From the NCBI GenBank assembly GCA_003535455.1, contig DOHD01000031.1, forward strand, positions 7,412 through 12,923: a DNA stretch of 5,512 nt. Reading direction: 5' to 3'. The position numbers were made by a program, and so were the translations under genes. Below, piece by piece: positions 1 to 5,512 of this stretch. The notes below the pieces were generated by a model. That model had not been told where the DNA came from, did not search any database, and saw only the letters and a list, made by a program, of their open reading frames with translations. This DNA comes from Acidimicrobium sp. (GTDB lineage Bacteria > Actinomycetota > Acidimicrobiia > Acidimicrobiales > Ilumatobacteraceae). Numbering within the stretch: position 1 is the first letter of the stretch; each line of letters starts with the position of its first letter.

Positions 1-2401
1 GTGGCAACAAATCACGGTCACCGATGTAGAGGGTGCGATAGTTGCCTTCTTTCGGATTGTCGGGCAATTGTTCAAGCAATTGTGGAACCAGTGTTTTTGG
101 TTGATTCCAGCGTCCGTCTGCTGCACCTAAAAGTGCTGGAACAACGGTCAACGCTATTGAAATTGGCACGAGCAAACTCAGCGCGCGACGCCAGTCAGAT
201 TCTTTCGTCATATTTGTTTCAGCAAACACACTGAGGCATGTCGCCACAGCCAAACACAAACCGCATACAACTAAAGACAACATCACTGAAGGCTCGGGCA
301 TTGCAAATGGCAGCTCACCATGATCGTCAAGAGTGACCAGCAACAAACCACCGACGACGAGAACCGCTGCCCGAATCGCCCAAAGTCTGCGCCAATCGTC
401 GGCAACAATCAACGCGCAAACAACACAAAAATATGCACCAAGAACCAAAAAACCGCCCCGCAAATTGCCGAGATCAAGCCGAGCCAACGAACCAAGACCG
501 ATTCTTCGATCAGCAACACCGTTATCACCGGCCAAGAGTTGCCACCATTTACTTGAAACAAAGTGAATTGACCAAGGCAAATTGATGAAAATCGAGCCGA
601 CAAGCCCTGTCGTTCCGACCAATGCAACCGTCAAGATTTTTTTTGCGGGCACACCACCCAAGAAAGAAGCCAACATCCACAGACAAATGACCACAAAAAA
701 CATAATCGCGATGCTCGGCGTAAAGGCAAACACGAGACCAAGAATTAAAAGCAGCCCAGAAACGAGTTGGGTTCGGCGAACCAAACTCTGATCGAGCCCA
801 GACTCGTATCGATTTAAAATGTCGAACAACCACGGCGCAGCCGCGACACAAATAAGCGCCGAAAATCTCCCACGCGAAATTGCCTCATATGAAAGAGGCA
901 GCGCGACATATACAACCGCCGCACCGAGGCGCACTCGTGTGTTGGCGAATGCGCCACACAGGCGCCACATGCCGATCAAGCCAATAAAAAGCGAACCAAC
1001 GATCATCAATGTTTGTAGCAACGCAAGATTTCCGAACAGTGCGAATGAACCAAGTGCAATCAATCCGAGCCCGGTCGGATTAGCCGAAGCCTCGCCAAAA
1101 CCACTCGACCACCACCCCGACAGAAAGTTTGCAAAAATCGAACTTGACGAGACTGACCCATTTTCAAAAGGCAACATTTCACCGACAACTCTCGACGAGT
1201 CGGTGATAATTTCTCTGCTCCCGACGATTATCAGCAACGAGACGATTAAAAGTGTTGTGCCTGCGGTGCGTGTTGCACTCTGCCGCAAGCGCTTTTTAGT
1301 TTCGACCAAAGACGCTATTTCTCGAGAAGCCAGTGCGCGCCTATGCCGAATAAACCTTGTAAGTCGGGCAGAGCCATTGACTTGCAGTTTTGCAATTTCA
1401 TTTGCAGCTACACGACGCAGAGGCCGAACTTGCTGTCGCCTTTTGAAAATGTACGAAGCGTCGATGACGAGTGCGAGCGTCGCCCGAAAACTCGCCAGCG
1501 ACTCGCGAAAAGTGCCAGTGAACAAACCCAGAATCGTCTCAACGGCCGAAGTCAGCAACATTTGCAACCAAACAAACGGAAGTCGGATGCGGCTAGTCAG
1601 CGTTGCAACTGTCCGCGCTCGATTTCTCGCAACACTCGCCTTTGAAATCAAGCTCGTTGAACGAGATTCAAAGTCGTTCATGTGCCGTGCAACGGCAGTC
1701 GGCGAAACCAAAACCCGTGCCCCGCTCAGATGTGCGCGCCAACAAAAATCTAGATCTTCCCCAAAAAACGAAATGTCTTGATTGAAACCATTGAGTTCGC
1801 GAAACAAATCTGAGCGCACGAGCATGCAAGCCGAGCTGACGAAAAAGACGTCTCGCACAGCGTCATGCTGTTCTTGATCACGCTCGTTTTGTTCGATGAA
1901 TGGGTCTACCTCACCACAACGATCTATACCAAAGCCCACCGATTGCAAAAGAGTTGAATTATGCCATTGCAGAAGTTTTGGTCCGACAACCGCGGCATTA
2001 GAGATAAATAATTCTTGGACCAAAGTTCGAACGGTGCTTGCTTGCAAAACGACGTCGTCGTGCATGATGCAAAACAAACCTCCATCACCTTCGACTACTC
2101 GTTGTAATTCGTTTATCATTCGGCCAAAACCAGGGTTTCCTTCGACGATACGAACGACCGAATTCGGCAGAGTTTCGGTAATTTTCTTTGTCAGCAAATT
2201 TGCTTCGGCCGTGTCAATACCCGTATCGGTCAGTCTGGTGGTCAGAAAAAAGACGTTGCTTATATTTGGGTAGTCCTGGCTCGCCAGGCCCGACAGAACT
2301 TCATCAAACCACGAACCTGGTTGATGAACAACCATTGCAGTCACAACTAGGGGCGCCGAAACCGTTTGGCTTTGCATTTCGTCAACGGGCTCATTACTCA
2401 C
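1..2401 (-). CDS. Large membrane glycosyltransferase: GT2 domain plus multi-TM domain (3' end outside window)
   Basis: A single minus-strand frame stays open for 800 codons from GTG 2401 to the left edge. An in-frame TAG pair lies five codons upstream. Residues about 15-240 form a family 2 glycosyltransferase domain: a VVTAMVVHQPGSWF opening strand, LASQDYP (39-45), HDDV (114-117, the DxD-like nucleotide-sugar/metal site), an SSACMLVRSDLF segment (190-200) and GEDLDFCWR (214-222, the usual acidic catalytic region). A basic stretch (about 315-380) leads into about eleven hydrophobic segments from residue 382 to 760. The loop after the first one (396-440) is acidic and Trp-rich (E397, D401, E408, SGWWSSGFG), resembling the catalytic loop of GT-C enzymes; that resemblance is inference. 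After the last segment comes a probable external region with RTLYIGDRDLLP (789-800). The family in Actinobacteria is often about 1,000 residues or more, so some 200 or more are probably missing here. The likely role is addition of sugar to a lipid-linked envelope glycan; donor and acceptor are unknown. ATG 2377 (residue 9) is an alternative start. Confidence 0.9.
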   Translation of the reverse strand, partial: MSNEPVDEMQSQTVSAPLVVTAMVVHQPGSWFDEVLSGLASQDYPNISNVFFLTTRLTDTGIDTAEANLLTKKITETLPNSVVRIVEGNPGFGRMINELQRVVEGDGGLFCIMHDDVVLQASTVRTLVQELFISNAAVVGPKLLQWHNSTLLQSVGFGIDRCGEVDPFIEQNERDQEQHDAVRDVFFVSSACMLVRSDLFRELNGFNQDISFFGEDLDFCWRAHLSGARVLVSPTAVARHMNDFESRSTSLISKASVARNRARTVATLTSRIRLPFVWLQMLLTSAVETILGLFTGTFRESLASFRATLALVIDASYIFKRRQQVRPLRRVAANEIAKLQVNGSARLTRFIRHRRALASREIASLVETKKRLRQSATRTAGTTLLIVSLLIIVGSREIITDSSRVVGEMLPFENGSVSSSSIFANFLSGWWSSGFGEASANPTGLGLIALGSFALFGNLALLQTLMIVGSLFIGLIGMWRLCGAFANTRVRLGAAVVYVALPLSYEAISRGRFSALICVAAAPWLFDILNRYESGLDQSLVRRTQLVSGLLLILGLVFAFTPSIAIMFFVVICLWMLASFLGGVPAKKILTVALVGTTGLVGSIFINLPWSIHFVSSKWWQLLAGDNGVADRRIGLGSLARLDLGNLRGGFLVLGAYFCVVCALIVADDWRRLWAIRAAVLVVGGLLLVTLDDHGELPFAMPEPSVMLSLVVCGLCLAVATCLSVFAETNMTKESDWRRALSLLVPISIALTVVPALLGAADGRWNQPKTLVPQLLEQLPDNPKEGNYRTLYIGDRDLLP

Positions 2402-2410
2402 GATGCAATA

Positions 2411-2416
2411 AGACTA
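2411..2416 (-). promoter_or_regulatory. Candidate -10 box (TAGTCT) for the glycosyltransferase gene, leaderless
   Basis: Read on the minus strand, TAGTCT matches the actinobacterial -10 pattern TAnnnT. Nine bases separate it from the GTG at 2401, so transcription would begin within a few bases of the start codon. No Shine-Dalgarno sequence precedes that GTG, which fits a leaderless message. No clear -35 hexamer is visible. TAnnnT carries little information, so this rests on position and on the similar arrangement at two other genes in the window. Confidence 0.4.
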
Positions 2417-2438
2417 CTAATTCGCGACAAACTACTAA
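2413..2438. repeat. Two direct copies of ACTACTAA in the divergent promoter region
   Basis: ACTACTAA occurs at 2413-2420 and again at 2431-2438, 18 bp start to start with a 10-bp gap (TTCGCGACAA). Both copies lie inside the 48-bp spacer between two divergent genes. Each copy overlaps a candidate -10 box: the left copy covers most of the minus-strand TAGTCT, and the right copy covers the first half of the plus-strand TAACCT. The pair could be an operator that controls both genes, or a local duplication of promoter sequence. The repeat itself is plain in the sequence; its function is inference. Confidence 0.5.
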
Positions 2439-2441
2439 CCT
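2436..2441 (+). promoter_or_regulatory. Candidate -10 box (TAACCT) for the flippase gene, leaderless
   Basis: TAACCT fits TAnnnT and ends eight bases before the ATG at 2450, so the transcript would begin at or next to the start codon. No Shine-Dalgarno sequence precedes this ATG. The expected -35 position for this promoter (about 2413-2418) falls on the -10 of the divergent gene, so the two promoters would overlap and might compete. Confidence 0.4.
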
Positions 2442-2449
2442 TGATCTCA

Positions 2450-3787
2450 ATGTCGCAGCAATCTGCTAATTCGTCGTTGCCGACAGAAAAAAAGCGAGGT
2501 GCCATTCCGGAAGGCACTATTTCTATTGGCATCGGACTGCTGGTCGCCGGTGTGACGATCTATGTATTTTTCAAAATCGGACAACAAGCACTAGGCCAAG
2601 AAGAATTCAAGCCACTCGTGTCGTTGTGGTTTGTGATGTTTGCGATCGCGCCAGGTTTCTTTTTGCCGGTTGAGCAAGAACTCAGTCGTGCGATAGCACA
2701 TCGTAGAGCGCTAGGTCAAGGTACGACACCAGTCGTAAAAAAAGTCGCACTGCTTTGCACCATGATCATAGTTTTTTTGGTTTTGCTGATTCTTGTACTT
2801 TCGCCATTGATCAATGACAACTTGTTTGAGGGTCATTCAATAATCACCGTGAGTTTGGCGATCGCCATCGTCACATATGGAATTTTGTATTTCACAAAAG
2901 GTCTTTCCTCGGGTTTGGGCAAGTTTTCTTCATACGGGTTCATCGTCGGGTCTGACGGCGCGATCCGAGTCATAGCTTGCGCAGTTTTGCTCATCACCGG
3001 CGTCACACAACTTCCTGCATATTCGTTGATCATCGTCGTGACACCGGTGATTGGAGTGATGATTATCGTTTTCACCGGACAGCTTCGCACCGACCCTGGC
3101 CCACCCGCTGAGTGGTCAGAAATCACCGAAAATTTGGTTTGGCTCTTGGGTGGATCGATTTTCGCTGCCGCACTTGTCAACGCAGGACCTATAACTGTTG
3201 ACTTGCTTGGCGATAAATCGGATGCTGTTCGAGTCACTCAGTTTGGCAATGCAGTTTTGTTGACGAGAGTGCCCTTGTTTTTGTTTCAAGCAGTTCAAGC
3301 CGCTCTTTTGCCACGGCTTACACGACTTGCTGCCCGCGGAGACTTGGATGAATTCAAAATCGGTTTTCGTCGGCTCGTCGCGCTCGTAATCGGCGTTGGC
3401 GCGATTGGCACCGTAGGTGCATTTTTGTTCGGTCCATTCTTTTTAGATCTCGTGTACGGCGGTGGCATCGATCGACGAACACTCACTCTTCTCGCACTCG
3501 CAAGCGGCATCTACATGATGGCGCTCGCCATCGCCCAAGCAGTCATCGCCCTGCGCGGACATCGACATGTTGCCTTAGGTTGGCTTTTGGCGTTCATCAG
3601 TTACACAGTTTCAGCGTGGACTGTCAGCCAAGACCTTTTCTTGCGCGTCGAAGTTGCGCTAGTTGTCAGCTCTGCAGTCGCGCTGATTTATTTTGCCTAC
3701 GGGCTCAAGTTGCTCTTGCGCTCTGGCGCACGAGTCGACGTCGAATCGATTACCGAAGCAATTTCAGAGCGGCCGATCGAACCGTAA
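2450..3787 (+). CDS. Polysaccharide flippase-like membrane protein (Wzx/MVF type)
   Basis: A 445-residue integral membrane protein with about twelve hydrophobic segments (roughly 25-41, 56-73, 99-119, 130-147, 171-186, 190-209, 229-248, 268-288, 307-335, 345-367, 374-391, 400-421). Length and topology match polysaccharide-biosynthesis flippases of the MATE/MVF (MOP) superfamily, which move lipid-linked oligosaccharides across the cytoplasmic membrane. The segment FQAVQAALLPRLTRLAARGD (279-298), leading to an FRR at 306-308, is typical of actinobacterial members, where it joins the two halves of the fold. The N terminus (1-22) and C terminus (423-445) are hydrophilic and probably cytoplasmic. 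I chose ATG 2450 over the in-frame TTG 2366: the longer version would overlap the divergent glycosyltransferase start and adds a sequence that does not look like a flippase N terminus. The neighbouring glycosyltransferase and gmd support a glycan-export role. The exact substrate cannot be read, and the family is recognised by pattern rather than by a search. Confidence 0.8.
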   Translation: MSQQSANSSLPTEKKRGAIPEGTISIGIGLLVAGVTIYVFFKIGQQALGQEEFKPLVSLWFVMFAIAPGFFLPVEQELSRAIAHRRALGQGTTPVVKKVALLCTMIIVFLVLLILVLSPLINDNLFEGHSIITVSLAIAIVTYGILYFTKGLSSGLGKFSSYGFIVGSDGAIRVIACAVLLITGVTQLPAYSLIIVVTPVIGVMIIVFTGQLRTDPGPPAEWSEITENLVWLLGGSIFAAALVNAGPITVDLLGDKSDAVRVTQFGNAVLLTRVPLFLFQAVQAALLPRLTRLAARGDLDEFKIGFRRLVALVIGVGAIGTVGAFLFGPFFLDLVYGGGIDRRTLTLLALASGIYMMALAIAQAVIALRGHRHVALGWLLAFISYTVSAWTVSQDLFLRVEVALVVSSAVALIYFAYGLKLLLRSGARVDVESITEAISERPIEP

Positions 3788-3793
3788 ACAACT

Positions 3794-3809
3794 CGCGCTA
3801 TTTGGCGCG
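3794..3809. terminator. Possible bidirectional terminator stem-loop at the convergent junction
   Basis: CGCGC (3794-3798) pairs with GCGCG (3805-3809) around a six-base TATTTG loop. The hairpin spans the gmd stop codon and begins seven bases after the flippase stop. It is the only stem-loop I see where the two convergent genes end, but the stem is only five base pairs and no proper run of T follows it on either strand. It is therefore a weak candidate for intrinsic termination. Confidence 0.25.
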
Positions 3810-4781
3810 CTTGGTTTCGTAATCGATGTCGTGTCGAACCATCATCTCGATGAGTTCGTTGAACCCGACTTTGGGTTGCCATCCAAGTTTCGTTTTAGCT
3901 TTGGTGGCATCACCGATCAGCAGATCGACTTCAGCAGGTCTGAAAAACCGCTGGTCTTGGCGAACATACTGACGCCAGTCTTTTAGATCAGCGGCCGCAA
4001 ACGCAACTTCAAGCAACTGCTCGATCGAGTGACTCTTGCCGGTTGCGACGACAAAGTCATCGGGCTTTGCTTGCTGCAACATCATCCACATCGCTTCGAC
4101 ATAGTCGCCTGCGTAACCCCAGTCGCGCTTGGCTTCTAAATTGCCAAGAACCAATTCGCTTTGCAAGCCAAGCTTGATTCGTGCAACAGAATTCGTGATT
4201 TTTCGGGTGACAAACTCGAGACCGCGTCTTGGTCCTTCGTGGTTGAACAAAATACCCGAGCAGGCGAACATGTCATAACTCTCGCGATAGTTGACCGTAA
4301 TGTCATGGGCAAAAACTTTTGCCACGCCGTATGGCGATCGCGGGTGAAATGGCGTCATTTCTGTCTGGGGCGTTTCGCGGACTTTGCCGAACATTTCAGA
4401 CGACGATGCCTGATAGAACCGAATTGGGTTCTTGCGAGCGCCGCCCACCAAGCGAATTGCTTCGAGCATTCTCAATACGCCCAGACCCGTGATGTTGCCG
4501 GTTAGTTCAGCCTGATTGAATGACATCGCAACGAACGAAATTGCGCCGAGGTTGTAGACCTCGTCTGGTTGTGACATTTCGAGAGCGCTAACGAGGCTCG
4601 AAAAATCAGCGAGATCGCCCGGCACGAGTTGCACAAACGGGAACTCATCGCGAATTGATTCGGCTTTCGGGTTGTTCTGACCTTTGACGAGGCCAAACAC
4701 TTCGTATCCTTTGGCATGCAAGAACTCTGCGAGATGGCGACCGTCTTGGCCTGTGATGCCAGTTATCAGTGCTCTTGCCAT
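3798..4781 (-). CDS. gmd: GDP-mannose 4,6-dehydratase
   Basis: Converts GDP-D-mannose to GDP-4-dehydro-6-deoxy-D-mannose in the cytoplasm with tightly bound NADP(H). The product is the branch point for GDP-fucose, GDP-rhamnose and related deoxysugars. The 327 residues show the whole extended short-chain dehydrogenase pattern: [11 protein letters not shown] (4-14, Rossmann glycine motif), PGDLAD (54-59), [13 protein letters not shown] (76-88), SSSEMFG (126-132), catalytic YGVAK with Y151 and K155, [10 protein letters not shown] (178-187) and [14 protein letters not shown] (219-232). S127, E129, Y151 and K155 match the Thr/Glu/Tyr/Lys set of E. coli Gmd with the same spacing. The protein is shorter than E. 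coli Gmd (373 residues) but within the range of compact bacterial forms. The His of the E. coli NLGAMSHVAVSF motif is Phe here. ATG 4781 is supported by an upstream GAGAGG. The enzyme that would use the product (GDP-fucose synthase or a reductase) is not in the window. The gene converges on the flippase gene and diverges from cofD. Confidence 0.95.
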   Translation of the reverse strand: MARALITGITGQDGRHLAEFLHAKGYEVFGLVKGQNNPKAESIRDEFPFVQLVPGDLADFSSLVSALEMSQPDEVYNLGAISFVAMSFNQAELTGNITGLGVLRMLEAIRLVGGARKNPIRFYQASSSEMFGKVRETPQTEMTPFHPRSPYGVAKVFAHDITVNYRESYDMFACSGILFNHEGPRRGLEFVTRKITNSVARIKLGLQSELVLGNLEAKRDWGYAGDYVEAMWMMLQQAKPDDFVVATGKSHSIEQLLEVAFAAADLKDWRQYVRQDQRFFRPAEVDLLIGDATKAKTKLGWQPKVGFNELIEMMVRHDIDYETKRAK

Positions 4782-4786
4782 AACGA

Positions 4787-4792
4787 CCTCTC
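4787..4792 (-). promoter_or_regulatory. Ribosome binding site of gmd (GAGAGG)
   Basis: Minus-strand GAGAGG lies five bases before the ATG at 4781 and fixes that start. It is the only clear Shine-Dalgarno sequence among the four gene starts in the window. A TAGATT (TAnnnT) sits immediately upstream at 4798-4793; if used as a -10 it would place the transcript start after the ribosome binding site, so the true promoter is probably farther upstream and is not obvious. Confidence 0.7.
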
Positions 4793-4869
4793 AATCTAGT
4801 GGCAAACGCTCTTGTGAGAGTCATGTGGATAGTCGCCTGCGAAATAATGCACCACAATTCGGCAAGCCG

Positions 4870-4875
4870 TACGCT
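4870..4875 (+). promoter_or_regulatory. Candidate -10 box (TACGCT) for cofD, leaderless
   Basis: TACGCT fits TAnnnT and ends eight bases before GTG 4884, the same spacing as at the flippase gene. No Shine-Dalgarno sequence precedes this GTG. A leaderless cofD transcript would therefore start at or within a couple of bases of the codon. If the alternative start GTG 4911 is the real one, this box would instead leave a short leader. Confidence 0.35.
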
Positions 4876-4883
4876 CAATAGTC

Positions 4884-5512
4884 GTGGTTGTCGAAAAAAG
4901 TTCGCTGTCTGTGTTCGTGTTGGCTGGCGGCGTTGGCGCGGCACGATTTCTGCGGGGTCTCGCCCAAGTTAATCAACCAAAATCGACGACGGTCTTAGTG
5001 AACACCGGCGACGACACGGTAATGCACGGATTGAATATTTCACCCGACATCGACACTGTCATTTACACGCTTGGCGAAGCGATCGACGCACAACGAGGCT
5101 GGGGGCTGACAAACGAATCGTGGCGAGCCATGGAGTCACTGCAGCGATATACAAATGTGCGTCCGAATGGCTCAATCGCCGCGCAAGCTTGGTTTAATCT
5201 CGGCGATCAAGATCTGGCCACACATTTGTATCGAACCGCCCGACGCGACGAAGGTGCTGATGCTTGGCAGATAACCCGAGAAATTGCCGCGGCGTGGTGC
5301 GTTGAACAGCAAATTGTGCCAATGACCAATCAAGAAGTGTCCACCGTCGTCGAACTCGCCGAAGACTGCGTCGCCGGAAACGCCGGCGAGAAAATTAGTT
5401 TTCAAGAATATTTCGTCAAACATAAACACAATGTTGCCGTGCGATCGGTGACCTTTGTCGGCGTTGCAAGCGCCGAGCCAAATGCTTTGCCACAACTCGC
5501 AAATGCTGATGC
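4884..5512 (+). CDS. cofD: F420 biosynthesis phosphotransferase CofD/FbiA (3' end outside window)
   Basis: CofD/FbiA joins the Fo deazaflavin to a phospholactate or phosphoenolpyruvate unit from a GDP-activated donor, giving F420-0 or dehydro-F420-0, before CofE/FbiB adds glutamates. The actinobacterial enzyme is known to use the enolpyruvyl donor. Visible family motifs are LAGGVGAARFLRG (13-25, nucleotide-binding loop), VNTGDD (39-44), SPDIDTVIYTLG (53-64), GWGL (72-75), WFNLGDQDLATHLYRT (103-118), VPMTNQ (145-150) and FQEYFV (173-178). About 209 of an expected 310-330 residues are present; the frame is open to the right edge. The frame is closed by TAA at 4845-4847, so the plausible starts are GTG 4884 and GTG 4911. 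The second gives a family-like short N terminus (MFVLAGG) with only a weak purine-rich run upstream; I prefer 4884 because of the TAnnnT placement, without certainty. The gene diverges from gmd across 102 bp. Confidence 0.93.
   Translation, partial: MVVEKSSLSVFVLAGGVGAARFLRGLAQVNQPKSTTVLVNTGDDTVMHGLNISPDIDTVIYTLGEAIDAQRGWGLTNESWRAMESLQRYTNVRPNGSIAAQAWFNLGDQDLATHLYRTARRDEGADAWQITREIAAAWCVEQQIVPMTNQEVSTVVELAEDCVAGNAGEKISFQEYFVKHKHNVAVRSVTFVGVASAEPNALPQLANAD

Noticed and set aside
819..1781. Plus-strand open frame of 320 codons
   Set aside because: It is antisense to the glycosyltransferase frame. Its translation is rich in Arg, Ser, Thr and Pro with no recognisable domain, while the opposite strand reads as a coherent membrane protein.
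2366..2449. Upstream TTG start that would lengthen the flippase by 28 residues
   Set aside because: It would overlap the start of the divergent glycosyltransferase gene, and the added residues do not look like a flippase N terminus; ATG 2450 fits better.
2833..3237. Minus-strand open frame of 134 codons inside the flippase gene
   Set aside because: It is a Ser/Thr/Pro-rich shadow of a hydrophobic membrane-protein frame on the plus strand, with no start signal and no domain.
4809..4820. Small inverted repeat CTCT-TGTG-AGAG in the gmd/cofD spacer
   Set aside because: The arms are only four bases and do not extend outward. This is expected by chance, and it is not placed at a clear promoter element.
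5172..5495. Minus-strand open frame of 107 codons at the right end
   Set aside because: It is antisense to cofD, whose family motifs run through this same stretch on the plus strand.
1..5512. Search for CRISPR, tRNA, insertion sequence, phage, toxin-antitoxin or defence genes
   Set aside because: No repeat arrays, tRNA-like folds, terminal inverted repeats or relevant protein motifs were seen. Nearly every base is in one of four metabolic or envelope genes.

Overview
The window looks like a chromosomal stretch from an actinobacterium of moderate G+C, roughly half by eye. The main clue is a cofD/fbiA gene (coenzyme F420 biosynthesis) beside genes for envelope glycans. Several starts also look leaderless with TAnnnT -10 boxes, which is common in Actinobacteria. 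Uncultured aquatic Acidimicrobiia-type lineages would fit, but that placement is inference from gene content and composition, not a database match.

Layout, left to right. (1) 2401 down to 1, minus strand: one uninterrupted frame of 800 codons that runs off the left edge. It encodes a large membrane glycosyltransferase, with an N-terminal GT2 domain followed by about eleven hydrophobic segments. Its 3' end is outside the window. (2) 2402-2449: a 48-bp divergent promoter region with two direct copies of ACTACTAA and a TAnnnT box facing each way. (3) 2450-3787, plus strand: a 445-residue, roughly 12-TM flippase-like protein (Wzx/MVF type). (4) 3788-3797: a 10-bp convergent junction with a short GC stem-loop over it. 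(5) 4781-3798, minus strand: a complete GDP-mannose 4,6-dehydratase (gmd) with its nucleotide-binding and catalytic motifs intact. (6) 4782-4883: a 102-bp divergent spacer. (7) 4884 to the right edge, plus strand: the first 209 codons of cofD.

The first three genes plausibly work together. Gmd makes the GDP-4-keto-6-deoxymannose precursor of GDP-fucose, GDP-rhamnose or related deoxysugars. The GT2-membrane protein would transfer sugars to a lipid-linked acceptor, and the flippase-like protein would move a lipid-linked glycan across the membrane. CofD belongs to F420 synthesis and has no direct mechanistic link, but mycobacteria also carry fbiA/fbiB close to wall-sugar genes (wbbL, rmlD, manB), so the neighbourhood is not random.

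I saw no RNA gene, CRISPR array, insertion sequence, phage gene or toxin-antitoxin pair. The window is densely coding, with only 48, 10 and 102 bp between genes. I do not see a convincing undescribed system. The points most worth a second look are the large GT2-membrane gene, which is easily missed because it has no stop in the window, the repeat-bearing 48-bp divergent promoter, and the recurring TAnnnT placement just upstream of start codons.
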